DNA of 64,000 nt. Origin: an uncultured Jannaschia sp. (GTDB lineage Bacteria > Pseudomonadota > Alphaproteobacteria > Rhodobacterales > Rhodobacteraceae). Every line of letters starts with the position of its first letter. Position 1 is the stretch's first letter. Below the pieces are notes generated by a model, which did no database searches, was not told where the DNA came from, and saw only the letters and a program-made list of their open reading frames with translations. Shown here piece by piece: positions 19,928 through 28,850 of this stretch. The stretch spans positions 166,754 through 230,753 of the forward strand of contig NZ_CANLTQ010000005.1 in the NCBI RefSeq assembly GCF_947494025.1, written 5' to 3'. The translations under genes were made by a program, and so were the position numbers.

Positions 19928-20800
19928 ATGACGCTCGCCGAGGAACGCTGGACCGAGACCCGGATCGACCGGTCGTCGTCGGATCTCGACCGTGCGGCGC
20001 GTCGGGAGAACTTTCCGGTGGCCTCGCGCCTGCTGCCGTCGGGCATTCGCGGCAAGGTCGTGGCGTTCTACCGGTTCGCGCGCGCCGCTGACGACATCGC
20101 CGACGACCCCGACACGACGCCGGAGGCGAAGCTCGCCCGGCTCGATGACTTCGCGCGCGGCCTCGCGGGGGATGACGGGGCAGGTCCGGCCGCGGCGCTA
20201 CGTCACGCGCTCCACGACGGGCGCGATGCCCCGGATGCCGTCGCCCTCGCTGCGGCGGGCGACCTGCTCGTGGCGTTCCGCCGGGACGCGCGCGGGATCG
20301 CCTGCGCCGACTGGGCCGATCTGATGTCCTATTGCGACGCCTCCGCCGTGCCCGTCGGCCGGTTCCTTCTGGCCGTCCACGGCGAAAACGCGGCGACCCA
20401 CGGACCGTCCGACGCCCTTTGCGCCGCACTGCAGGTCCTCAACCACCTGCAGGATCTCGGGCCGGACCATCGCGCCCTCGACCGCCGCTACCTGCCCGGC
20501 GACTGGATGGCGGCCGAGGGGGCCGCCGATGCCGATCTGGGCCGCCCGTTCCTGACGCCCGCCCTCGGACGGGTGGTCGCGCGTACGCTGGACGCGTCCG
20601 ACGTGCTTCTGACGCGGGCCGCCCCGCTGCCCGGCCTCGTCGCCGCGCGCGGCCTGCGCCTCCAGGCGGCGGCCACTCTCGCGCTGGCCCGGCGCTTGCA
20701 GGCGCGGCTGCGCCGGGGCGATCCGCTGACCCGGCGCGTGGCGCTTCGCCGCACCGACTTCGCCCTGGCCGGCCTGTCATGCCTGCGGTTCGTCCCATGA
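19928..20800 (+). CDS. hpnC: Hydroxysqualene synthase HpnC
   Basis: ENFPVASRLLPSGIRGKVVAFYRFARAADDIADD; LNHLQDLGPDH; squalene/phytoene synthase fold. Confidence 0.88.
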   Translation: MTLAEERWTETRIDRSSSDLDRAARRENFPVASRLLPSGIRGKVVAFYRFARAADDIADDPDTTPEAKLARLDDFARGLAGDDGAGPAAALRHALHDGRDAPDAVALAAAGDLLVAFRRDARGIACADWADLMSYCDASAVPVGRFLLAVHGENAATHGPSDALCAALQVLNHLQDLGPDHRALDRRYLPGDWMAAEGAADADLGRPFLTPALGRVVARTLDASDVLLTRAAPLPGLVAARGLRLQAAATLALARRLQARLRRGDPLTRRVALRRTDFALAGLSCLRFVP

Positions 20801-21663
20801 GCTTTGCCCGGACGACCAGCGAACGGGCCGACCGGGAGGAGGTGCGTCGCGTCGTGGCAACGGCCGGATCGAGCTTCGCGGCCGGCATGCGCGTCCTGCC
20901 CCAAAAGCGCCGCCGCGCGATCCACGCCGTCTACGCGCTTTGCCGGGCGGTGGACGACATCGCCGACGGCGACGTGCCCGACGCGCGCGACGTCGCCGCC
21001 CGCGCCGCGCTCCTCGATCGCTGGGAGGGGGAGCTGGATGCGGTCTTCGACGGCACACCCCGCACCGCCATCGGCGCGGAGATCGCGCGCACGCTCGACT
21101 GGCTCGACCTACCCAAGCGGGAATTCGTGATGGTCCTCGACGGGATGCGGATGGACGCCGCCGCCATCGTCGCTCCGGATGCAGAGCTGTTCTCCGCCTA
21201 TATCCGCCGCGTCGCGGGCTCCGTCGGCATCCTCTCGATGATCTGCTTCGGCGCCTGGCGCGGCGCCTGCTCCGAGCGTTTCGCGCTCAACCTCGCGCGC
21301 GGGTTGCAGGTGATGAACATCCTGCGCGACGTGGAGGCGGACGCGAAGATGGGCCGCCTCTACCTGCCCGCGCATGTGCTGCGCGCCGCCGGCCTGCCCG
21401 AAGACCCCGCGCAGATCGTCCGCCACCCGAAACTCTCCGATGCGCGCGCGCTCCTCGGCCGGGAAGCGCGACAGGCCTTCGACGCCGCCGCCGTGGAGAT
21501 CGGCGCGCATCGCCGCACGCTGCTCCTGCCCGCGCTGATGATGATGGGCCCCTACGAGCGGCTGCTCCGCCGGTGGGAGGCCGACTGGTCCCGCCCGCCG
21601 CCGGTTCGTTCGCGGCTTGGCAAGGTCGCAGACGGGCTGGCCGCGGTCGCGCGTCCCGTCTGA
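20797..21663 (+). CDS. hpnD: Presqualene diphosphate synthase HpnD
   Basis: SSFAAGMRVLPQKRRRAIHAVYALCRAVDDIAD; LARGLQVMNILRDVEADAKMGRLYLP; ATGA overlap with hpnC. Confidence 0.9.
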   Translation: MSFARTTSERADREEVRRVVATAGSSFAAGMRVLPQKRRRAIHAVYALCRAVDDIADGDVPDARDVAARAALLDRWEGELDAVFDGTPRTAIGAEIARTLDWLDLPKREFVMVLDGMRMDAAAIVAPDAELFSAYIRRVAGSVGILSMICFGAWRGACSERFALNLARGLQVMNILRDVEADAKMGRLYLPAHVLRAAGLPEDPAQIVRHPKLSDARALLGREARQAFDAAAVEIGAHRRTLLLPALMMMGPYERLLRRWEADWSRPPPVRSRLGKVADGLAAVARPV

Positions 21664-22914
21664 ATGGGGCGCATCCTCGTCATCGGCGCCGGGCTCGCCG
21701 GCCTCGTCGCGGCCGAGCGTCTGTCGGATGCGGGCCACGCGGTGGAGGTGCTCGAGGCCTCGCCGAAGGCCGGGGGGCGCTGCCGGTCCTATCGGGACAC
21801 GAGGCTCGACCGGGTGATCGACAACGGCAACCACCTGATCCTGTCGGGCAACCGCGCCGTGCTGGACTGGGCCGCGCGCATCGGCGGCGCGGACCGGCTC
21901 GTGACGGGGGAGGCGGTCTATCCGTTTCTCGACCTCGCCAGCGGGGCGCGGTGGACGATCCGACCCGGCGCGGGCCCGCTCGGCATCCTCCGTCGCGCCG
22001 CACGCCCGCCCGGCATCTCCGCTGCGGCGCTCGGCCGGGACGCTGCCCGCCTTCTCGCCGCGCGCCGGACGGCCAGCGTGGCCGACGTCATCGCGCGCGG
22101 TCCGGCCTGGCCCGCGTTCTGGGATCCGATGACCCGCGCCGTCCTGAACGAGCCGCCCGAGACGGGCAGCGCCCCGCTCCTGCGCGCCGCGTTCCTGCGA
22201 AGCTTCGCGCGGGGGGCGGGCGCGGTGCGGCCCGTCTTCGCGCCGGACGGGCTCGGCCCCGCGCTCGTCGATCCCGCGCTGCCGCTTCTCGAGGGTCGCG
22301 GTGTCCGCATTCGCTATCGCAGCCCCGTCACCGCCTTGCGTGGCGCGGATCGCCTCGAGGTCATCGAAACTGCGGACGGTCCCGTCACGTTCGGCTCGGG
22401 GGATACGGCCATCCTCGCCGTTCCTGCGCGACAGGCGGCGGCGCTCCTGCCGCGGGTGGAGATGCCGGGGCCGGGGCGCACGATCGTGAACGCGCATTTC
22501 CTGGCGCCGGAAAGCGGTCTGCCGCCGGTGCTCGCCCTTCTCGGCGGCGCGGCGCAATGGCTGTTCCGGCGCGGCGACGTCGTTTCCGTCACCGTCTCGG
22601 CGGCCGAGGCGTCGGAGGTGGAGGGCCTGCCGCGCGAGGCGACGCTCGCCCGGCTCTGGCGCGACGTGGCCGGCGCGATCTTCGCGCATGGCGGGATGGT
22701 CCCCGACGCGATGCCGGTCGCACGCCTGCTGCGGGAGAAGGCCGCGACCTTTGACCAGTCGCCCGCCGGCGCGGCCCGCCGGCCCGTCGTCCGCACCCCA
22801 TGGCCGAACCTGTTACTCGCCGGGGATCATGTCCGAACGGGCTTGCCCGCGACGCTCGAGGGGGCGGTCCGTTCCGGCCTCGCCGCTGCACGGCTCGCCG
22901 CGCAGGCCGCCTGA
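21664..22914 (+). CDS. hpnE: Hydroxysqualene dehydroxylase HpnE (FAD-dependent)
   Basis: ILVIGAGLAGLVAAERLSDAGHAVEVLEASPKAGGRCRSY; C-terminal LLLAGDHVRTGLPATLEGAVRSGLAAA; abuts hpnD. Confidence 0.9.
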   Translation: MGRILVIGAGLAGLVAAERLSDAGHAVEVLEASPKAGGRCRSYRDTRLDRVIDNGNHLILSGNRAVLDWAARIGGADRLVTGEAVYPFLDLASGARWTIRPGAGPLGILRRAARPPGISAAALGRDAARLLAARRTASVADVIARGPAWPAFWDPMTRAVLNEPPETGSAPLLRAAFLRSFARGAGAVRPVFAPDGLGPALVDPALPLLEGRGVRIRYRSPVTALRGADRLEVIETADGPVTFGSGDTAILAVPARQAAALLPRVEMPGPGRTIVNAHFLAPESGLPPVLALLGGAAQWLFRRGDVVSVTVSAAEASEVEGLPREATLARLWRDVAGAIFAHGGMVPDAMPVARLLREKAATFDQSPAGAARRPVVRTPWPNLLLAGDHVRTGLPATLEGAVRSGLAAARLAAQAA

Positions 22915-23469
22915 CGGACCCTGCCACGCCCCGAAGATCACCGGGTTCGCCGCGACGAAGTCGAGGAGCACGCCCGCCGGCGGCGGCCGCCGTCCGAACG
23001 TCACGGCCAGATGCGCCGCCGCCGCACCGTAGACCGCTCCGACAAGATTGGCGATCGTGTCCGTCATCGTGTCCATGTGGCCGTCGACCTGCGTATTGAA
23101 GCCGAAGAACCGGTCGAGCGTGAACTCCAGGATCTCCCACATCGTGCCGACCATCATCGAGAAACCGAAGGCCAGCACCGCGAGCATCCACACCGCCGTG
23201 CGCGCCCGGCCCCCCGCCGTCGGCAGGAGCGCCAGCCCCATTCCGACGATCGACAACGCCGCCGCACTGACGGCGTGGAGCAGCAGGTCCCACCACGGGA
23301 GCTTCTCGTAGCCGTCGGCGACCTCGCCGAAGAGAAGTGCGGTCAGCGCGAAGACGAAGACGCCGGCCACGAGGCGCCGTGGAAAGCGGATGCCCGAGAC
23401 CGCCGTGAAGATCGGCAGAAGCGCCGCCAGCGCGGCACAGACGAGGATTATCCCGAGAGCCGGCAGCAT
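22813..23469 (-). CDS. Integral membrane protein (DUF2238/YjdF-like)
   Basis: Six hydrophobic segments; WWDLLLHAVSAAALSIVGMGL, DTMTDTIANLVGAVYGA; 3' end overlaps hpnE by 102 bp. Confidence 0.7.
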   Translation of the reverse strand: MLPALGIILVCAALAALLPIFTAVSGIRFPRRLVAGVFVFALTALLFGEVADGYEKLPWWDLLLHAVSAAALSIVGMGLALLPTAGGRARTAVWMLAVLAFGFSMMVGTMWEILEFTLDRFFGFNTQVDGHMDTMTDTIANLVGAVYGAAAAHLAVTFGRRPPPAGVLLDFVAANPVIFGAWQGPSGGLRGEPCSGEAGTDRPLERRGQARSDMIPGE

Positions 23470-24380
23470 CGTTCAGAACGTATCGACCGGCATCGCGACG
23501 ACATCCTCGGGCTTCTTTCGGGGCCAGGCTCCGCATTGGTACGGGCCGGTGCCTTTCAGGGCAATGCCTGCCGTGCGGGAAGGGTTCCTGCGCGTCCAGC
23601 AAGACAGGCCCGGACGGCCCGCTCCGCTCCGCCTCGGATCACCGGGGTCGGGGTCGACCGGAGTTCGGTGTCGTCGCGATCCGTCAGCCACGTTGTCACC
23701 GCTCGCTCGACCCCTCGATGTCCAGAAGGTCGATCGACGGGTCGCGAGCGAGGGGGCAGGTTGGCCTGATCCTCCGGCGGCGCCTTCACGGAGCGGACCT
23801 CTGGCCCCAACGTCGTGTCGAGGTCGTCGGCCCCGAACGTTCCAGCATGGATCGGGCCGGAAACGAACTCCCGGAACGGTTCGAACGCCTGAAAGGCGGC
23901 GCGGTCGGCGCTGTAGTGATGCGCGGCGGTGTCGTGCATGTCCGCGGTCAGCCGGACCGTGTTCCTCACCCCGCCGCGCGGAAGCGCGGGCTGTCGCAGT
24001 CGAGCGTCTCACCTATGAAGTCGGTCATGCCGAGCACGCAGGGAAGACTGTCGGAACGAACGGGCCTCATGCCGTCCTTCTCAGGCGAAGACGATCTCCG
24101 CCGGGCTTTCCGCCGCGCCTTCGGTTCCCCGCGACCGGAAAGCTGGCGATACGGTCGAACGCCAGGTCTTGAGCAAAGGCCGGACCGGCGACGATGAGAG
24201 AGGATGGCCGTCAGGATGCCGAGGCGGATCGTCATGCCCGGCCTGGACCATCGGTGCGGCCGGACCTTACGCGGCGTCGGCTCTGCGACGGTTCGATCAT
24301 GGTTCCGTTACGGCGCAGCCGGGCCTGGCGGCGCGGCGGCAATGCGGTAGAGAGATTTACGGAAACCGCCGGAGGATGCC

Positions 24381-24851
24381 GTGGTGACGGAGATCGAGCG
24401 CAAGTACCTCGTGACGGACGATCGCTGGCGCGACGCGGCGACCGGAAACAAGCATCTGCGTCAGGGCTACCTCGCACGGACCGGGGCGGCCACGGTGCGC
24501 GTGCGCATCGCCGACGACGCCTCGGCGGTGATCACCATCAAGGCGACCGGAACGGCGACCACCCGGGCGGAATACGAATACGCCATTCCCGTGGAGGAGG
24601 CGCGCGAACTCCTCGACCTCGCGCAGGGCGTTCCCATCGAAAAGCGGCGACACATCGTCCCCGGGGATCCCGGCACCTGGGAGGTCGACGTGTTCGAGGG
24701 CGCACAGGCCGGGCTGATCCTCGCCGAGATGGAGTTGGAGGACGAAGCGGCGGAGATCGTCCGCCCCGACTGGCTTGGCCGGGAGGTGACGGGCGATCCG
24801 CGCTATTACAACGTCACGCTCGCCGGGCTGGACCCTGCGGACGACGCCTGA
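24381..24851 (+). CDS. CYTH domain protein (inorganic triphosphatase-like)
   Basis: N-terminal EIERKYLV; RVRIADDASAVITIKA; WEVDVFEG; LAEMELEDE. Confidence 0.9.
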   Translation: MVTEIERKYLVTDDRWRDAATGNKHLRQGYLARTGAATVRVRIADDASAVITIKATGTATTRAEYEYAIPVEEARELLDLAQGVPIEKRRHIVPGDPGTWEVDVFEGAQAGLILAEMELEDEAAEIVRPDWLGREVTGDPRYYNVTLAGLDPADDA

Positions 24852-24856
24852 AGACG

Positions 24857-25762
24857 CTACGCCGTCCCGGCCCGCCAGAGCGACAGGTAGCGCGCCCAGC
24901 GGCCGACCAGAGCGTCCGGTTCCTCGGCCAGGAGCATCCGCCCTGAAACAAGCGCCCTGTCCGCGAGCATCGCCTTGCGCTTGCCGAGAAGCGCCCGGAA
25001 CGCCGCAAGCGACGTGGCATCGCCAAACGCCTCCGGCGTCCGGGCCAGGCGCGCCTCGAACACGGCGAGGTCGTGATGGTCGCCCAGAAGATCCGACAGC
25101 CGGTCCGCCTCCTCCGCCCAGGGGGCCATCATCGCGGGATAGACGGGCGACAGCAGGCGCGCGTGGTACCAGTGGTACTTCACCCGCTTGCGCCATTCGT
25201 GCATCGTCGCGTCGCCGCCATCGGACCGGGCGCACTTCATCCGCTTCCGCGCGCGGCTGTAGGTCTTGCGCAGGCCGGCGGCCATCGCCTCGAAGTCCTC
25301 GTCTTCCAGCGTCCAGACGGAGGCGCGGGCTCGCACCGCCTGCATCGCGTCCCGGAACGCGTCGCACCGCACGGCAAGCTCCGGGTCCGCGGCGGCGGCC
25401 TTCGCGTCGCGTGTCAGCTTCGCGCGGATCGGCCCGAAGGCGCGGCGGTCGATCTCGTCCGCGAACTGCTCGCACACGGCGTCGTAGGTGGCGATGAGCG
25501 TCTGCGTGTCCCGCATGCCCGACAGGCGTCGTGCCGCGTCGCGCAAGGCCGCGTTCTCCCGCTTGTACCCGCCCATGACGGGGCGGACGAGACGGATCAG
25601 GCCGCGAAGCTTCTTGCAGCGTTTGCGGGCCTGATGCACCCGCTCGGCCAGCGAAAGATCGGGATGCTCGATCTCGCGCAGCGCCCGGTCGATCTGCTCG
25701 GTCGCGATCCGGCGCAGGGCCGCCTGCAGGTCGTCGTCATGCGTCTCGATGCGGAATGGCAT
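24857..25762 (-). CDS. CHAD domain protein
   Basis: VHQARKRCKKLRGLIRLVRPVMG and MHEWRKRVKYHWYHARLL motifs. Confidence 0.9.
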   Translation of the reverse strand: MPFRIETHDDDLQAALRRIATEQIDRALREIEHPDLSLAERVHQARKRCKKLRGLIRLVRPVMGGYKRENAALRDAARRLSGMRDTQTLIATYDAVCEQFADEIDRRAFGPIRAKLTRDAKAAAADPELAVRCDAFRDAMQAVRARASVWTLEDEDFEAMAAGLRKTYSRARKRMKCARSDGGDATMHEWRKRVKYHWYHARLLSPVYPAMMAPWAEEADRLSDLLGDHHDLAVFEARLARTPEAFGDATSLAAFRALLGKRKAMLADRALVSGRMLLAEEPDALVGRWARYLSLWRAGTA

Positions 25763-25833
25763 GTTATGACATTGCGTTTGGGACTGCGGTCGCGCTCCGT
25801 CCAGAACGTCTGGGTGCCCGCGTGGTTCAATCC

Positions 25834-27147
25834 TCAGCCCCGCAGGCCCGCGACGATGTCCTGACGTCGCATCGACAGCGCGGGCAGCAGCGCGATCAGC
25901 GAGGCGAGACTGACGAAGGCGAGCGCGAGCGTGACGTCCGGCAGACCGAGGGACACGTCGATCGCGAGACCGGCGCGTGCGCCGACGACCGACGCGAGCA
26001 CCGCCACGAGCCCGACCGCGAGGGCGACGCCCAGCACCGCGCCGCTCGCCATCAGCGTTACCGCAAGGCTCCAGACCACCGCGACGACGAAGCGCGCCGG
26101 GGCGCCGAGCGCGCGCAGCACCGCCATCTGTCGCCGGATGAGGCGGGTCAGCAGCGCGAAACCGGTCAGCACCGCCGCCGCGACGAGGACCTGGGTCACG
26201 AGCGTCAGGGCGGACACGATCTGCCGCATGTCGCCCAGCACGTTGTAGAGCCGCGACAGGACGGTGCCCGGAAAGAACGCCATCGTCTCCTCCGTGCCCT
26301 GGAACGCGGCGCGCAGACCGTAGGTGTCCGCGAGCGTATGGCCCCGTAGCAGGATCGCGGGCGTGCCGGGAAACAGCGCCGCGTCGAAGGGCGGGCCGAT
26401 CTGCTCCGCACGCTCCGGGGCGTGGCCCGTGGGCAGGTCATGCGCCTCCCATACCGTCTCGATGGGGAGGAGAACGGCACCGTCCCAGGGGCTGCCGGTC
26501 GGGGCCATGCGGCCGACGACGCGGTATTCGTGGCTCTCGTGCGCTTCGGCATCGGCGAAGTCCCCGATCCCGTGCGCGGGGTGCAGCGCGTCGCCGATGG
26601 CGAAGGGCGTGCCGGCGCCGACCACGGCCTCCCCATGCGCGGTCCAGGCGCGGCCCTCGATCGCGCCCGCGGACAGATGGTCGAGGAAGTTCGCCGTGGT
26701 GCCCACGACGGGCGCGCCGTCCGCGCTGTCGCCGAAGGCGAGCGGCGCGGCGAAGGCGACCGCAGGGTGGCCCGTGACCTCCGCGTAGGTCGCGCCGTCG
26801 AGGAGCGGCATGTCGGAGGGTTGCAGAAACACCGTCGCCATCAGCGCGGTGATGTCGCTTCCGGGTGCGGCGACGATGAGGTCGAACCGGTCCGCCGCCC
26901 GCGCGGTGCCGGCCCGGAGGCCACGTTCGAACGCGACGAGGCTGATCCCGGTCCCGACCGAAACGGCGATCAGCAGCACGAAGAGCGCGACCGGCACGCG
27001 GAACCGCGCGAGCAGAGCGCGCACGAGCGGCCAGGGGGCAAGCCCGCGCAGGAGCAGGGCGCCCACCACGAGGAGCGGCAGCGCCCAGGCGAGCGCGACG
27101 AGTCCGTCCTGCGCGAGGACCGGCAGGCCGTCCCACAGGTCAACCAT
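25834..27147 (-). CDS. ABC transporter permease, FtsX/MacB-like
   Basis: TM-extracytoplasmic-3TM layout; FALLTRLIRRQMAVLRALGAPARFVVAVVW. Confidence 0.88.
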   Translation of the reverse strand: MVDLWDGLPVLAQDGLVALAWALPLLVVGALLLRGLAPWPLVRALLARFRVPVALFVLLIAVSVGTGISLVAFERGLRAGTARAADRFDLIVAAPGSDITALMATVFLQPSDMPLLDGATYAEVTGHPAVAFAAPLAFGDSADGAPVVGTTANFLDHLSAGAIEGRAWTAHGEAVVGAGTPFAIGDALHPAHGIGDFADAEAHESHEYRVVGRMAPTGSPWDGAVLLPIETVWEAHDLPTGHAPERAEQIGPPFDAALFPGTPAILLRGHTLADTYGLRAAFQGTEETMAFFPGTVLSRLYNVLGDMRQIVSALTLVTQVLVAAAVLTGFALLTRLIRRQMAVLRALGAPARFVVAVVWSLAVTLMASGAVLGVALAVGLVAVLASVVGARAGLAIDVSLGLPDVTLALAFVSLASLIALLPALSMRRQDIVAGLRG

Positions 27148-27820
27148 CCAGCCGCACCTTTCCGTCCCGAATCTCGATCCTGCGGTCGAGCCGCGCGAGC
27201 AGGGTTTCGTCGTGGCTGACGGCGATTAGGCTCGCGCCACGCTCCCGGCATCGCACGAGCAGGTCGTCCACCAGACGCGTCGCCGTGGGACGGTCGAGAT
27301 TGGCCGTGGGCTCGTCGGCCAGCAGGATATCCGCGTTCCCCGCCATCGCCCGCGCGACGGCCACCCGCTGCCGCTCGCCGCCGGAAAGGCCGGGCACGGG
27401 GCGGTCTTCGTCCGCGAGGCCCAGCCGCGAGAGCAGGTCGCCGGCCCGCGCCCGGATGCCGTCCCGCGCACCGCGCGGCGCGTAGAGCGCGGCGATGGCC
27501 GCGTTGTCGGCCGCGCCGAGTTCGTCGAAGAGGAGGAAGTCCTGGAACACGATGCCGATCCGCTCGGCGCGGAACGCCGCCCGCCGCGCCTCGCCCATGG
27601 CGGTGATCGCCGCGTCCCCCCAGGCCACCGTCCCGGACGCGGCCTTGAGCAGGCCCGCCACGGCGAAGAGAAAGGTGGACTTGCCGGAGCCGGAGGGGCC
27701 GGAAATGCCGAGCGATCCCCCGGGCGTCAGGTCGAGGCGCGGCACCGACAGGAGCTCGCGGCCCCTGTCGCCTCGCACGATCAGATCTTCGACGCGCAGG
27801 CCTGGCCCGCTAGCGCCCAT
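27140..27820 (-). CDS. ABC transporter ATPase, LolD-like
   Basis: GPSGSGKST; LSGGERQRVAVARAMAGNADILLADEPTANLD. Confidence 0.9.
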   Translation of the reverse strand: MGASGPGLRVEDLIVRGDRGRELLSVPRLDLTPGGSLGISGPSGSGKSTFLFAVAGLLKAASGTVAWGDAAITAMGEARRAAFRAERIGIVFQDFLLFDELGAADNAAIAALYAPRGARDGIRARAGDLLSRLGLADEDRPVPGLSGGERQRVAVARAMAGNADILLADEPTANLDRPTATRLVDDLLVRCRERGASLIAVSHDETLLARLDRRIEIRDGKVRLDG

Positions 27821-28235
27821 ACGTGGCGTCGGCCAGGCGTACCATCGAGACGAAGCCGGTATCGGGATCGCGGTATTCGCCGATCTCGAGCACGCCGCGC
27901 GTCTCGATCCCGACGTTGAACGGAACCACGTCGACGATGCGCTTGGTATAGACGGCGAGGATGTTGTCGGGCCATTCGGCCGAGGTCTCGCAGAACGGGC
28001 AGACCGACATCGGCATCTTCGTCATCACGAAGAACCGGGAATCGGCCTTCAGCGGCGGGGCCATGAACCCTTCGAAGGTCGTCCGCGTGTCGACGAGCGA
28101 GAGCGCGAGATCCGACATCGTCCGGTCCTTGTTGTAAAGGTCGCGGATCCTGATGGGGGCGGTTCCAGCCCGAAGCACGGACGGGGCGGCCAGAAGGCCG
28201 GTGGCGAGCGCGAGGGTCTGGCGTCGGTTCATCAT
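27810..28235 (-). CDS. Exported protein associated with the ABC operon (DUF3299-like OB fold suspected)
   Basis: Signal peptide MMNRRQTLALATGLLAAPSVLRA; FEGFMAPPLK...FFVMTKMPMSVCPFCETSAEWPDN. Confidence 0.7.
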   Translation of the reverse strand: MMNRRQTLALATGLLAAPSVLRAGTAPIRIRDLYNKDRTMSDLALSLVDTRTTFEGFMAPPLKADSRFFVMTKMPMSVCPFCETSAEWPDNILAVYTKRIVDVVPFNVGIETRGVLEIGEYRDPDTGFVSMVRLADATYGR

Positions 28236-28636
28236 TGGTGAATCTCCCAGATTTACTGAGGACCATATAGCACGAAAGATCGCGGATCCCGAGGGGCTCG
28301 ACGCAAATTCGAGGCGATTTCACCCGGCCGTGACGACGGGGTGCAAGATGGCAAATATCACGTTCTGCTCGGCCTGCCGTCGAAAAGCCGTGCGAAAGGT
28401 TTCTTGTCGAAGACCGGGACGTCCCGTCCGAACGGGTTTCAGAGCTCATCGGGATCGGCGCCAACTGGAGGTCGTCGATGTCACACCCTGCAATCTCCAT
28501 GGCGTCGTTCGGCGGCTGTCGGGATGCGTGTGTACCTGGTCATTCTGTCTGTCCCGATGGTCCGCGCCGTCGCTCCAGATCGGGGCGATCGCCAAGACGT
28601 GACTCGTCTGAACGAAACCTGACATCGAGCCTGGAA

Positions 28637-28671
28637 GTTACACTGTAACAGTAGAGATGTTATACCGTAAC
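28637..28671. promoter_or_regulatory. Pair of 13-bp palindromic operator-like sites spaced 22 bp
   Basis: GTTAC-ACT-GTAAC (28637-28649) and GTTAT-ACC-GTAAC (28659-28671). Confidence 0.5.
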
Positions 28672-28679
28672 ACTTGGGC

Positions 28680-28756
28680 TGGTGATCCCGGCAGGACTCG
28701 AACCTGCAACCTATCCCTTAGGAGGGGATTGCTCTATCCAGTTGAGCCACGGGACC
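28680..28756 (-). tRNA. tRNA-Arg(CCT), CCA encoded
   Basis: GGTCCCG...CGGGATC-A-CCA acceptor; anticodon loop CTCCTAA; T-arm GCAGGTTCGAGTCCTGC. Confidence 0.95.
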
Positions 28757-28850
28757 CCGCGCCCGAATAGCCGCCAACGGGTCTGCTTGTCCACAGCCGG
28801 GGCAGCGCGGTAACACGGGATTTCCGATCCCGCTCGATGAGGTTTCCCGC

